Part shown: piece by piece, positions 35,098-49,283 of the stretch
Layout of the letters: the number at the start of each line of letters is the position of its first letter
Position numbering within the stretch: the first letter of the stretch is position 1
NCBI GenBank assembly: GCA_963580455.1
Contig: OY756969.1
Coordinates: 24,152,760-24,216,759 of the forward strand
Reading direction: 5' to 3'
DNA: 64,000 bases
From: Euonymus europaeus
Taxonomy: Eukaryota; Streptophyta; Magnoliopsida; Celastrales; Celastraceae
Notes under the pieces: generated by a model
What the model saw: the letters and a program-made list of their open reading frames with translations, nothing else
What the model was told of the DNA's origin: nothing
The model's database searches: none
Position numbers and translations under genes: made by a program

Positions 35098-36827
35098 ACG
35101 GATATTCATAAAACCGTTTACGTAAAGAAACCACATTTCGCGGCTAACTAGGTGAAACGAGACCAACTAGCCACGAGTTCTGAAATCAAAATCCGAAATG
35201 CCAGGATTGTAGAGCTCAAAAAGTAGTGTTAAATCAAGCTAAAAATCACCGAATTCAGAACTCGGAGTCAACGGATATTCATAAAACCGTTTACGTAAAG
35301 AAACCACATTTCGCGGCTAACTAGGTGAAACGAGACCAACTAGCCACGAGTTCTGAAATCAAAATCCGAAAAGCCAGGATTGTAGAGCTCGAAAAGTAGT
35401 GTGAAATCAAGCTAAAAATCACCGAATTCAGAACTCGGAGTCAACGGATATTCATAAAACCGTTTACGTAAAGAAACCACATTTCGCGGCTAACTAGGTG
35501 AAACGAGACCAACTAGCCACGAGTTCTGAAATCAAAATCCGAAACGCCAGGATCGTAGAGCTCGAAAATTAGTGTGAAATCAAGCTAAAAATCACCGAAT
35601 TCAGAACTCGGAGTCAACGGATATTCATAAAACCGTTTACGTAAAGAAACCACATTTCGCGGCTAACTAGGTGAAACGAGACCAACTAGCCACGAGTTCT
35701 GAAATCAAAATCCGAAACGCCAGGATCGTAGAGCTCAAAAAGTAGTGTGAAATCAAGCTAAAAATCACCGAATTCAGAACTCGGAGTCAACCGATATTCA
35801 TAAAACCGTTTACGTAAAGAAACCACATTTCGCGGCTAACTAGGTGAAACGAGACCAACTAGACACGAGTTCTGAAATCAAAATCCGAAACGCCAGGATC
35901 GTAGAGCTCGAAAATTAGTGTGAAATCAAGCTAAAAATCACCGAATTCAGAACTCGGAGTCAACGGATATTCATAAAACCGTTTACGTAAAGAAACCACA
36001 TTTCGCGGCTAACTAGGTGAAACGAGACCAACTAGCCACGAGTTCTGAAATCAAAATCCGAAATGCCAGGATTGTAGAGCTCAAAAAGTAGTGTTAAATC
36101 AAGCTAAAAATCACCGAATTCAGAACTCGGAGTCAACGGATATTCATAAAACCGTTTACGTAAAGAAACCACATTTCGCGGCTAACTAGGTGAAACGAGA
36201 CCAACTAGCCACGAGTTCTGAAATCAAAATCCGAAAAGCCAGGATTGTAGAGCTCGAAAAGTAGTGTGAAATCAAGCTAAAAATCACCGAATTCAGAACT
36301 CGGAGTCAACGGATATTCATAAAACCGTTTACGTAAAGAAACCACATTTCGCGGCTAACTAGGTGAAACGAGACCAACTAGCCACGAGTTCTGAAATCAA
36401 AATCCGAAACGCCAGGATCGTAGAGCTCGAAAATTAGTGTGAAATCAAGCTAAAAATCACCGAATTCAGAACTCGGAGTCAACGGATATTCATAAAACCG
36501 TTTACGTAAAGAAACCACATTTCGCGGCTAACTAGGTGAAACGAGACCAACTAGCCACGAGTTCTGAAATCAAAATCCGAAACGCCAGGATCGTAGAGCT
36601 CAAAAAGTAGTGTGAAATCAAGCTAAAAATCACCGAATTCAGAACTCGGAGTCAACCGATATTCATAAAACCGTTTACGTAAAGAAACCACATTTCGCGG
36701 CTAACTAGGTGAAACGAGACCAACTAGACACGAGTTCTGAAATCAAAATCCGAAACGCCAGGATCGTAGAGCTCGAAAATTAGTGTGAAATCAAGCTAAA
36801 AATCACCGAATTCAGAACTCGGAGTCA
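35098..36827. repeat. 5-mer HOR O-K-B-C-D, 865 bp, two copies
   Basis: 35098-35962 and 35963-36827 have the same five monomers in the same order: O (T102, CTCAAAAAGTAG, GTGTTAAATC), K, B, C with CTCAAAAAGTAG, and D (CCGAT, CTAGACACG, C111/T126). I saw no difference between the two copies by eye, so this duplication looks very recent. K-B-C-D also links it to the tetramer region to the left. Confidence 0.95.
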
Positions 36828-39800
36828 ACGGATATTCATAAAACCGTTTACGTAAAGAAACCACATTTCGCGGCTAACTAGGTGAAACGAGACCTACTAG
36901 CCACGAGTTCTGAAATCAAAATCCGAAACGCCAGGATTGTAGAGCTCGAAAAGTAGTGTGAAATCAAGCTAAAAATCACCGAATTCAGAACTCGGAGTCA
37001 ACGGATATTCATAAAACCGTTTACGTAAAGAAACCACATTTCGCGGCTAACTAGGTGAAACGAGACCAACTAGCCACGAGTTCTGAAATCAAAATCCGAA
37101 AACCCAGGATCGTAGAGCTCGAAAATTAGTGTGAAATCAAGCTAAAAATCACCGAATTCAGAACTCGGAGTCAACGGATATTCATAAAACCGTTTACGTA
37201 AAGAAACCATATTTCGCGGCTAACTAGGTGAAACGAGACCAACTAGCCACGAGTTCTGAAATCAAAATCCGAAACTCCAGGATTGTAGAGCTCGAAAAGT
37301 AGTGTGAAATCAAGCTAAAAATCACCGAATTCAGAACTCGGAGTCAACGGATATTCATAAAACCGTTTACGTAAAGAAACCACATTTCGCGGCTAACTAG
37401 GTGAAACGAGACCAACTAGCCACGAGTTCTGAAATCAAAATCCGAAATGCCAGGATTGTAGAGCTCGAAAAGTAGTGTGAAATCAAGCTAAAAATCACCG
37501 AATTCAGAACTCGGAGTCAACGGATATTCATAAAACCGTTTACGTAAAGAAACCACATTTCGCGGCTAACTAGGTGAAACGAGACCAACTAGCCACGAGT
37601 TCTGAAATCAAAATCCGAAATGCCAGGATTGTAGAGCTCGAAAAGTAGTGTGAAATCAAGCTAAAAATCACCGAATTCAGAACTCGGAGTCAACGGATAT
37701 TCATAAAACCGTTTACGTAAAGAAACCACATTTCGCGGCTAACTAGGTGAAACGAGACCAACTAGCCACGAGTTCTGAAATCAAAATCCGAAACGCCAGG
37801 ATTGTAGAGCTCGAAAAGTAGTGTGAAATCAAGCTAAAAATCACCGAATTCAGAACTCGGAGTCAACGGATATTCATAAAACCGTTTACGTAAAGAAACC
37901 ACATTTCGCGGCTAACTAGGTGAAACGAGACCAACTAGCCACGAGTTCTGAAATCAAAATCCGAAACGCCAGGATTGTAGAGCTCGAAAAGTAGTGTGAA
38001 ATCAAGCTAAAAATCACCGAATTCAGAACTCGGAGTCAACGGATATTCATAAAACCGTTTACGTAAAGAAACCACATTTCGCGGCTAACTAGGTGAAACG
38101 AGACCAACTAGCCACGAGTTCTGAAATCAAAATCCGAAATGCCAGGATTGTAGAGCTCGAAAAGTAGTGTGAAATCAAGCTAAAAATCACCGAATTCAGA
38201 ACTCGGAGTCAACGGATATTCATAAAACCGTTTACGTAAAGAAACCACATTTCGCGGCTAACTAGGTGAAACGAGACCAACTAGTCACGAGTTCTGAAAT
38301 CAAAATCCGAAATGCCAGGATTGTAGAGCTCGAAAAGTAGTGTGAAATCAAGCTAAAAATCACCGAATTCAGAACTCGGAGTCAACGGATATTCATAAAA
38401 CCGTTTACGTAAAGAAACCACATTTCGCGGCTAACTAGGTGAAACGAGACCAACTAGCCACGAGTTCTGAAATCAAAATCCGAAACGCCAGGATCGTAGA
38501 GCTCGAAAATTAGTGTGAAATCAAGCTAAAAATCACCGAATTCAGAACTCGGAGTCAACGGATATTCATAAAACCGTTTACGTAAAGAAACCATTTTTCG
38601 CGGCTAACTAGGTGAAACGAGACCAACTAGCCACGAGTTCTGAAATCAAAATCCGAAACGCCAGGATTGTAGAGCTCGAAAAGTAGTGTGAAATCAAGCT
38701 AAAAATCACCGAATTCAGAACTCGGAGTCAACGGATATTCATAAAACCGTTTACGTAAAGAAACCACATTTCGCGGCTAACTAGGTGAAACGAGACCAAC
38801 TAGCCACGAGTTCTGAAATCAAAATCCGAAACGCCAGGATCGTAGAGCTCGAAAATTAGTGTGAAATCAAGCTAAAAATCACCGAATTCAGAACTCGGAG
38901 TCAACGGATATTCATAAAACCGTTTACGTAAAGAAACCATATTTCGCGGCTAACTAGGTGAAACGAGACCAACTAGCCACGAGTTCTGAAATCAAAATCC
39001 GAAACGCCAGGATTGTAGAGCTCGAAAAGTAGTGTGAAATCAAGCTAAAAATCACCGAATTCAGAACTCGGAGTCAACGGATATTCATAAAACCGTTTAC
39101 GTAAAGAAACCACATTTCGCGGCTAACTAGGTGAAACGAGACCAACTAGCCACGAGTTCTGAAATCAAAATCCGAAATGCCAGGATTGTAGAGCTCGAAA
39201 AGTAGTGTGAAATCAAGCTAAAAATCACCGAATTCAGAACTCGGAGTCAACGGATATTCATAAAACCGTTTACGTAAAGAAACCACATTTCGCGGCTAAC
39301 TAGGTGAAACGAGACCAACTAGCCACGAGTTCTGAAATCAAAATCCGAAATGCCAGGATTGTAGAGCTCGAAAAGTAGTGTGAAATCAAGCTAAAAATCA
39401 CCGAATTCAGAACTCGGAGTCAACGGATATTCATAAAACCGTTTACGTAAAGAAACCACATTTCGCGGCTAACTAGGTGAAACGAGACCAACTAGCCACG
39501 AGTTCTGAAATCAAAATCCGAAACGCCAGGATCGTAGAGCTCGAAAAGTAGTGTGAAATGAAGCTAAAAATCACCGAATTCAGAAATCGGAGTAAACGGA
39601 TATTCATAAAACCGTTTACGTAAAGAAACCATATTTCGCGGCTAACTAGGTGAAACGAGACCAACTAGCCACGAGTTCTGAAATAAAAATCCGAAACGCC
39701 AGGATTGTAGAGCTCGAAAAGTAGTGTGAAATCAAGCTAAAAATCACCGAATTCAGAACTCGGAGTCAACGGATATTCATAAAACCGTTTACGTAAAGAA

Positions 39801-42536
39801 ACCACATTTCGCGGCTAACTAGGTGAAACGAGACCAACTAGCCACGAGTTCTGAAATCAAAATCCGAAACGCCAGGATCGTAGAGCTCGAAAATTAGTGT
39901 GAAATCAAGCTAAAAATCACCGAATTCAGAACTCGGAGTCAACGGATATTCATAAAACCGTTTACGTAAAGAAACCATATTTCGCGGCTAACTAGGTGAA
40001 ACGAGACCAACTAGCCACGAGTTCTGAAATCAAAATCCGAAATGCCAGGATTGTAGAGCTCGAAAAGTATTGTGAAATCAAGCTAAAAATCACCGAATTC
40101 AGAACTCGGAGTCAACGGATATTCATAAAACCGTTTACGTAAAGAAACCACATTTCGCGGCTAACTAGGTGAAACGAGACCAACTAGCCACGAGTTCTGA
40201 AATCAAAATCCGAAACGCCAGGATTGTAGAGCTCGAAAAGTAGTGTGAAATCAAGCTAAAAATCACCGAATTCAGAACTCGGAGTCAACGGATATTCATA
40301 AAACCGTTTACGTAAAGAAACCACATTTCGCGGCTAACTACTTGAAACGAGACCAACTAGCCACGAGTTCTGAAATCAAAATCCGAAATGCCAGGATTGT
40401 AGAGCTCGAAAAGTAGTGTGAAATCAAGCTAAAAATCACCGAATTCAGAACTCGGAGTCAACGGATATTCATAAAACCGTTTACGTAAAGAAACCACATT
40501 TCGCGGCTAACTAGGTGAAACGAGACCAACTAGCCACGAGTTCTGAAATCAAAATCCGAAACGCCAGGATTGTAGAGCTCGAAAAGTAGTGTGAAATCAA
40601 GCTAAAAATCACCGAATTCAGAACTCGGAGTCAACGGATATTCATAAAACCGTTTACGTAAAGAAACCACATTTCGCGGCTAACTAGGTGAAACGAGACC
40701 AACTAGCCACGAGTTCTGAAATCAAAATCCGAAACGCCAGGATTGTAGAGCTCGAAAAGTAGTGTGAAATCAAGCTAAAAATCACCGAATTCAGAACTCG
40801 GAGTCAACGGATATTCATAAAACCGTTTACGTAAAGAAACCACATTTCGCGGCTAACTAGGTGAAACGAGACCAACTAGCCACGAGTTCTGAAATCAAAA
40901 TCCGAAACGCCAGGATTGTAGAGCTCGAAAAGTAGTGTGAAATCAAGCTAAAAATCACCGAATTCAGAACTCGGAGTCAACGGATATTCATAAAACCGTT
41001 TACGTAAAGAAACCACATTTCGCGGCTAACTAGGTGAAACGAGACCAACTAGCCACGAGTTCTGAAATCAAAATCCGAAATGCCAGGATTGTAGAGCTCG
41101 AAAAGTAGTGTGAAATCAAGCTAAAAATCACCGAATTCAGAACTCGGAGTCAACGGATATTCATAAAACCGTTTACGTAAAGAAACCACATTTCGCGGCT
41201 AACTAGGTGAAACGAGACCAACTAGCCACGAGTTCTGAAATCAAAATCCGAAACGCCAGGATCGTAGAGCTCGAAAATTAGTGTGAAATCAAGCTAAAAA
41301 TCACCGAATTCAGAACTCGGAGTCAACGGATATTCATAAAACCGTTTACGTAAAGAAACCATATTTCGCGGCTAACTAGGTGAAACGAGACCAACTAGCC
41401 ACGAGTTCTGAAATAAAAATCCGAAACGCCAGGATTGTAGAGCTCGAAAAGTAGTGTGAAATCAAGCTAAAAATCACCGAATTCAGAACTCAGAGTCAAC
41501 GGATATTCATAAAACCGTTTACGTAAAGAAACCACATTTCGCGGCTAACTAGGTGAAACGAGACCAACTAGCCACGAGTTCTGAAATCAAAATCCGAAAC
41601 GCCAGGATCGTAGAGCTCGAAAATTAGTGTGAAATCAAGCTAAAAATCACCGAATTCAGAACTCGGAGTCAACGGATATTCATAAAACCGTTTACGTAAA
41701 GAAACCATATTTCGCGGCTAACTAGGTGAAACGAGACCAACTAGCCACGAGTTCTGAAATCAAAATCCGAAACGCCAGGATTGTAGAGCTCGAAAAGTAG
41801 TGTGAAATCAAGCTAAAAATCACCGAATTCAGAACTCGGAGTCAACGGATATTCATAAAACCGTTTACGTAAAGAAACCACATTTCGCGGCTAACTAGGT
41901 GAAACGAGACCAACTAGCCACGAGTTCTGAAATCAAAATCTGAAACGCCAGGATCGTAGAGCTCGAAAATTAGTGTGAAATCAAGCTAAAAATCACCGAA
42001 TTCAAAACTCGGAGTCAACGGATATTCAAAAAACCGTTTACGTAAAGAAACCACATTTCGCGGCTAACTAGGTGAAACGAGACCTACTAGCCACGATTTC
42101 TGAAATCAAAATCCGAAATGCCAGGATTGTAGAGCTCGAAAAGTAGTGTGAAATCAAGCTAAAAATCACCGAATTCAGAACTCGGAGTCAACGGATATTC
42201 AAAAAACCGTTTACGTAAAGAAACCACATTTCGCGGCTAACTAGGTGAAACGAGACCTACTAGCCACGAGTTCTGAAATCAAAATCCGAAATGCCAGGAT
42301 TGTAGAGCTCGAAAAGTAGTGTGAAATCAAGCTAAAAATCACCGAATTCAGAACTCGGAGTCAACGGATATTCATAAAACCGTTTACGTAAAGAAACCAC
42401 ATTTCGCGGCTAACTAGGTGAAACGAGACTAACTAGCCACGAGTTCTGAAATCAAAATCCGAAATGCCAGGATCGTAGAGCTCGAAAATTAGTGTGAAAT
42501 CAAGCTAAAAATCACCGAATTCAGAACTCGGAGTCA
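36828..42536. repeat. A/A'-rich stretch with sparse B
   Basis: Thirty-three monomers, mainly A and A' (T102), with B about every second to sixth. Runs of A without B occur at 37174-38384 and 40115-41152. 39596-40114 and 41326-41844 share CATATTT with GAAATAAAA, B, CATATTT at an offset of 1730 bp (ten monomers). Oddities: CATTTTTCG at 38558, CTACTTGAAAC at 40288, and GAAATGAAG with GAAATCGGAGTAAACGG around 39557-39598. The last gives a 63-codon minus-strand open frame, 39473-39664, that is not a gene. Confidence 0.85.
41672..42190. repeat. Three-monomer block shared with 44267-44785
   Basis: CATATTT A, then B with AATCTG, then T with ATTCAAAAAACC at its start. The same order returns 2595 bp downstream (fifteen monomers) at 44267-44785. 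The ATTCAAAAAACC variant is also in the monomer at 42191. Confidence 0.88.
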
Positions 42537-45500
42537 ACGGATATTCATAAAACCGTTTACGTAAAGAAACCACATTTCGCGGCTAACTAGGTGAAACGAG
42601 ACCAACTAGCCACGAGTTCTGAAATCAAAATCCGAAACGCCAGGATTGTAGAGCTCGAAAAGTAGTGTGAAATCAAGCTAAAAATCACCGAATTCAGAAC
42701 TCGGAGTCAACGGATATTCATAAAACCGTTTACGTAAAGAAACCACATTTCGCGGCTAACTAGGTGAAACGAGACCAACTAGCCACGAGTTCTGAAATCA
42801 AAATCCGAAACGCCAGGATCGTAGAGCTCGAAAATTAGTGTGAAATCAAGCTAAAAATCACCGAATTCAGAACTCGGAGTCAACGGATATTCATAAAACC
42901 GTTTACGTAAAGAAACCACATTTCGCGGCTAACTAGGTGAAACGAGACCAACTAGCCACGAGTTCTGAAATCAAAATCCGAAACGCCAGGATTGTAGAGC
43001 TCGAAAAGTAGTGTGAAATCAAGCTAAAAATCACCGAATTCAGAACTCGGAGTCAACGGATATTCATAAAACCGTTTACGTAAAGAAACCACATTTCGCG
43101 GCTAACTAGGTGAAACGAGACCAACTAGCCACGAGTTCTGAAATCAAAATCCGAAACGCCAGGATCGTAGAGCTCGAAAATTAGTGTGAAATCAAGCTAA
43201 AAATCACCGAATTCAGAACTCGGAGTCAACGGATATTCATAAAACCGTTTACGTAAAGAAACCACATTTCGCGGCTAACTAGGTGAAACGAGACCAACTA
43301 GCCACGAGTTCTGAAATCAAAATCCGAAACGCCAGGATTGTAGAGCTCGAAAAGTAGTGTGAAATCAAGCTAAAAATCACCGAATTCAGAACTCGGAGTC
43401 AACGGATATTCATAAAACCGTTTACGTAAAGAAACCACATTTCGCGGCTAACTAGGTGAAACGAGACCAACTAGCCACGAGTTCTGAAATCAAAATCCGA
43501 AACGCCAGGATCGTAGAGCTCGAAAATTAGTGTGAAATCAAGCTAAAAATCACCGAATTCAGAACTCGGAGTCAACGGATATTCATAAAACCGTTTACGT
43601 AAAGAAACCACATTTCGCGGCTAACTAGGTGAAACGAGACCAACTAGCCACGACTTCTGAAATCAAAATCCGAAACGCCAGGATTGTAGAGCTCGAAAAG
43701 TAGTGTGAAATCAAGCTAAAAATCACCGAATTCAGAACTCGGAGTCAACGGATATTCATAAAACCGTTTACGTAAAGAAACCACATTTCGCGGCTAACTA
43801 GGTGAAACGAGACCAACTAGCCACGAGTTCTGAAATCAAAATCCGAAACGCCAGGATTGTAGAGCTCGAAAAGTAGTGTGAAATCAAGCTAAAAATCACC
43901 GAATTCAGAACTCGGAGTCAACGGATATTCATAAAACCGTTTACGTAAAGAAACCACATTTCGCGGCTAACTAGGTGAAACGAGACCAACTAGCCACGAG
44001 TTCTGAAATCAAAATCCGAAACGCCAGGATCGTAGAGCTCGAAAATTAGTGTGAAATCAAGCTAAAAATCACCGAATTCAGAACTCGGAGTCAACGGATA
44101 TTCATAAAACCGTTTACGTAAAGAAACCACATTTCGCGGCTAACTAGGTGAAACGAGACCAACTAGCCACGAGTTCTGAAATCAAAATCCGAAACGCCAG
44201 GATCGTAGAGCTCGAAAATTAGTGTGAAATCAAGCTAAAAATCACCGAATTCAGAACTCGGAGTCAACGGATATTCATAAAACCGTTTACGTAAAGAAAC
44301 CATATTTCGCGGCTAACTAGGTGAAACGAGACCAACTAGCCACGAGTTCTGAAATCAAAATCCGAAACGCCAGGATTGTAGAGCTCGAAAAGTAGTGTGA
44401 AATCAAGCTAAAAATCACCGAATTCAGAACTCGGAGTCAACGGATATTCATAAAACCGTTTACGTAAAGAAACCACATTTCGCGGCTAACTAGGTGAAAC
44501 GAGACCAACTAGCCACGAGTTCTGAAATCAAAATCTGAAACACCAGGATCGTAGAGCTCGAAAATTAGTGTGAAATCAAGCTAAAAATCACCGAATTCAG
44601 AACTCGGAGTCAACGGATATTCAAAAAACCGTTTACGTAAAGAAACCACATTTCGCGGCTAACTAGGTGAAACGAGACCTACTAGCCACGATTTCTGAAA
44701 TCAAAATCCGAAATGCCAGGATTGTAGAGCTCGAAAAGTAGTGTGAAATCAAGCTAAAAATCACCGAATTCAGAACTCGGAGTCAACGGATATTCATAAA
44801 ACCGTTTACGTAAAGAAACCACATTTCGCGGCTAACTAGGTGAAACGAGACTAACTAGCCACGAGTTCTGAAATCAAAATCCGAAACGCCAGGATTGTAG
44901 AGCTCGAAAAGTAGTGTGAAATCAAGCTAAAAATCACCGAATTCAGAACTCGGAGTCAACGGATATTCATAAAACCGTTTACGTAAAGAAACCACATTTC
45001 GCGGCTAACTAGGTGAAACGAGACCAACTAGCCACGAGTTCTGAAATCAAAATCCGAAACCCCAGGATTGTAGAGCTCGAAAAGTAGTGTGAAATCAAGC
45101 TAAAAATCACCGAATTCAGAACTCGGAGTCAACGGATATTCATAAAACCGTTTACGTAAAGAAACCACATTTCGCGGCTAACTAGGTGAAACGAGACCAA
45201 CTAGCCACGAGTTCTGAAATCAAAATCCGAAACGCCAGGATCGTAGAGCTCGAAAATTAGTGTGAAATCAAGCTAAAAATCACCGAATTCAGAACTCGGA
45301 GTCAACGGATATTCATAAAACCGTTTACGTAAAGAAACCACATTTCGCGGCTAACTAGGTGAAACGAGACCAACTAGCCACGAGTTCTGAAATCAAAATC
45401 CGAAACGCCAGGATTGTAGAGCTCGAAAAGTAGTGTGAAATCAAGCTAAAAATCACCGAATTCAGAACTCGGAGTCAACGGATATTCATAAAACCGTTTA

Positions 45501-48418
45501 CGTAAAGAAACCACATTTCGCGGCTAACTAGGTGAAACGAGACCAACTAGCCACGAGTTCTGAAATCAAAATCCGAAACGCCAGGATCGTAGAGCTCGAA
45601 AATTAGTGTGAAATCAAGCTAAAAATCACCGAATTCAGAACTCGGAGTCAACGGATATTCATAAAACCGTTTACGTAAAGAAACCACATTTCGCGGCTAA
45701 CTAGGTGAAACGAGACCAACTAGCCACGAGTTCTGAAATCAAAATCCGAAACGCCAGGATTGTAGAGCTCGAAAAGTAGTGTGAAATCAAGCTAAAAATC
45801 ACCGAATTCAGAACTCGGAGTCAACGGATATTCATAAAACCGTTTACGTAAAGAAACCACATTTCGCGGCTAACTAGGTGAAACGAGACCAACTAGCCAC
45901 GAGTTCTGAAATCAAAATCCGAAACGCCAGGATTGTAGAGCTCGAAAAGTAGTGTGAAATCAAGCTAAAAATCACCGAATTCAGAACTCGGAGTCAACGG
46001 ATATTCATAAAACCGTTTACGTAAAGAAACCACATTTCGCGGCTAACTAGGTGAAACGAGACCAACTAGCCACGAGTTCTGAAATCAAAATCCGAAACGC
46101 CAGGATCGTAGAGCTCGAAAATTAGTGTGAAATCAAGCTAAAAATCACCGAATTCAGAACTCGGAGTCAACGGATATTCATAAAACCGTTTACGTAAAGA
46201 AACCACATTTCGCGGCTAACTAGGTGAAACGAGACCAACTAGCCACGAGTTCTGAAATCAAAATCCGAAACGCCAGGATTGTAGAGCTCGAAAAGTAGTG
46301 TGAAATCAAGCTAAAAATCACCGAATTCAGAACTCGGAGTCAACGGATATTCATAAAACCGTTTACGTAAAGAAACCACATTTCGCGGCTAACTAGGTGA
46401 AACGAGACCAACTAGCCACGAGTTCTGAAATCAAAATCCGAAACGCCAGGATTGTAGAGCTCGAAAAGTAGTGTGAAATCAAGCTAAAAATCACCGAATT
46501 CAGAACTCGGAGTCAACGGATATTCATAAAACCGTTTACGTAAAGAAACCACATTTCGCGGCTAACTAGGTGAAACGAGACCAACTAGCCACGAGTTCTG
46601 AAATCAAAATCCGAAACGCCAGGATCGTAGAGCTCAAAAATTAGTGTGAAATCAAGCTAAAAATCACCGAATTCAGAACTCGGAGTCAACGGATATTCAT
46701 AAAACCGTTTACGTAAAGAAACCACATTTCGCGGCTAACTAGGTGAAACGAGACCAACTAGCCACGAGTTCTGAAATCAAAATCCGAAACGCCAGGATTG
46801 TAGAGCTTAAAAAGTAGTGTGAAATCAAGCTAAAAATCACCGAATTCAGAACTCGGAGTCAACGGATATTCATAAAACCGTTTACGTAAAGAAACCACAT
46901 TTCGCGGCTAACTAGGTGAAACGAGACCAACTAGCCACGAGTTCTGAAATCAAAATCCGAAACGCCAGGATCGTAGAGCTCGAAAATTAGTGTGAAATCA
47001 AGCTAAAAATCACCGAATTCAGAACTCGGAGTCAACGGATATTCATAAAACCGTTTACGTAAAGAAACCACATTTCGCGGCTAACTAGGTGAAACGAGAC
47101 CAACTAGCCACGAGTTCTGAAATCAAAATCCGAAACGCCAGGATTGTAGAGCTCGAAAAGTAGTGTGAAATCAAGCTAAAAATCACCGAATTCAGAACTC
47201 GGAGTCAACGGATATTCATAAAACCGTTTACGTAAAGAAACCACATTTCGCGGCTAACTAGGTGAAACGAGACCAACTAGCCACGAGTTCTGAAATCAAA
47301 ATCCGAAACGCCAGGATTGTAGAGCTCGAAAAGTAGTGTGAAATCAAGCTAAAAATCACCGAATTCAGAACTCGGAGTCAACGGATATTCATAAAACCGT
47401 TTACGTAAAGAAACCACATTTCGCGGCTAACTAGGTGAAACGAGACCAACTAGCCACGAGTTCTGAAATCAAAATCCGAAACGCCAGGATCGTAGAGCTC
47501 AAAAATTAGTGTGAAATCAAGCTAAAAATCACCGAATTCAGAACTCGGAGTCAACGGATATTCATAAAACCGTTTACGTAAAGAAACCACATTTCGCGGC
47601 TAACTAGGTGAAACGAGACCAACTAGCCACGAGTTCTGAAATCAAAATCCGAAACGCCAGGATTGTAGAGCTCGAAAAGTAGTGTGAAATCAAGCTAAAA
47701 ATCACCGAATTCAGAACTCGGAGTCAACGGATATTCATAAAACCGTTTACGTAAAGAAACCACATTTCGCGGCTAACTAGGTGAAACGAGACCAACTAGC
47801 CACGAGTTCTGAAATCAAAATCCGAAACGCCAGGATCGTAGAGCTCGAAAATTAGTGTGAAATCAAGCTAAAAATCACCGAATTCAGAACTCGGAGTCAA
47901 CGGATATTCATAAAACCGTTTACGTAAAGAAACCACATTTCGCGGCTAACTAGGTGAAACGAGACCAACTAGCCACGAGTTCTGAAATCAAAATCCGAAA
48001 CGCCAGGATTGTAGAGCTCGAAAAGTAGTGTGAAATCAAGCTAAAAATCACCGAATTCAGAACTCGGAGTCAACGGATATTCATAAAACCGTTTACGTAA
48101 AGAAACCACATTTCGCGGCTAACTAGGTGAAACGAGACCAACTAGCCACGAGTTCTGAAATCAAAATCCGAAACGCCAGGATCGTAGAGCTCGAAAATTA
48201 GTGTGAAATCAAGCTAAAAATCACCGAATTCAGAACTCGGAGTCAACGGATATTCATAAAACCGTTTACGTAAAGAAACCACATTTCGCGGCTAACTAGG
48301 TGAAACGAGACCAACTAGCCACGAGTTCTGAAATCAAAATCCGAAACGCCAGGATTGTAGAGCTCGAAAAGTAGTGTGAAATCAAGCTAAAAATCACCGA
48401 ATTCAGAACTCGGAGTCA
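42537..48418. repeat. Most homogeneous A/B stretch
   Basis: Thirty-four monomers. Most are exact or nearly exact consensus A or B. A-B alternation is clean at 42537-43574 and broken by A-A or B-B neighbours at 43575-44266 and at 45651-47380. Apart from the T-N pair at 44613-44958, only single changes such as CGACTTCTG (43575), AAACACC (44440), AAACCCC (44959) and CTTAAAAAGTAG (46689) stand out. Uniform satellite is usually the most recently amplified or converted part of an array; that age reading is inference. Confidence 0.88.
46343..48072. repeat. 5-mer HOR A-B-A-B-A, 865 bp, two copies
   Basis: 46343-47207 and 47208-48072 share the order A, B with CTCAAAAATTAG, A, B, A. The rare CTCAAAAATTAG B monomers are exactly 865 bp apart. 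The third monomer of copy one has CTTAAAAAGTAG, which copy two lacks. Confidence 0.85.
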
Positions 48419-49283
48419 ACGGATATTCATAAAACCGTTTACGTAAAGAAACAACATTTCGCGGCTAACTAGGTGAAACGAGACCAACTAGCCACGAGTT
48501 CTGAAATCAAAATCCGAAACGCCAGGATCGTAGAGCTCGAAAATTAGTGTGAAATCAAGCTAAAAATCACCGAATTCAGAACTCGGAGTCAACGGATATT
48601 CATAAAACCGTTTACGTAAAGAAACCATATTTCGCGGCTAACTAGGTGAAACGAGACCAACTAGCCACGAGTTCTGAAATCAAAATCCGAAATGCCAGGA
48701 TTGTAGAGCTCGAAAAGTAGTGTGAAATCAAGCTAAAAATCACCGAATTCAGAACTCGGAGTCAACGGATATTCATAAAACCGTTTACGTAAAGAAACCA
48801 CATTTCGCGGCTAACTAGGTGAAACGAGACCAACTAGCCACGAGTTCTGAAATCAAAATCCGAAACGCCAGGATTGTAGAGCTCGAAAAGTAGTGTGAAA
48901 TCAAGCTAAAAATCAACGAATTCAGAACTCGGAGTCAACGGATATTCATAAAACCGTTTACGTAAAGAAACCACATTTCGCGGCTAACTAGGTGAAACGA
49001 GACCAACTAGCCACGAGTTCTGAAATCAAAATCCGAAATGCCAGGATTGTAGAGCTCGAAAAGTAATGTGAAATCAAGCTAAAAATCACCGAATTCAGAA
49101 CTCGGAGTCAACGGATATTCATAAAACCGTTTACGTAAAGAAACCACATTTCGCGGCTAACTAGGTGAAACGAGACCAACTAGCCACGAGTTCTGAAATC
49201 AAAATCCGAAATGCCAGGATTGTAGAGCTCGAAAAGTAGTGTGAAATCAAGCTAAAAATCACCGAATTCAGAACTCGGAGTCA
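48419..49283. repeat. Five-monomer block, left copy of 50149-51013
   Basis: AACAAC B; CATATTT A'; A ending AATCAACGAATTC; A' with GTAATGTG; A'. The same order returns 1730 bp (ten monomers) later. Confidence 0.9.

Noticed and set aside
39473..39664. 63-codon minus-strand open frame
   Set aside because: Created by local variants (GAAATGAAG, GAGTAAACGG) in one monomer. The translation is satellite read-through and overlaps the repeat register exactly.
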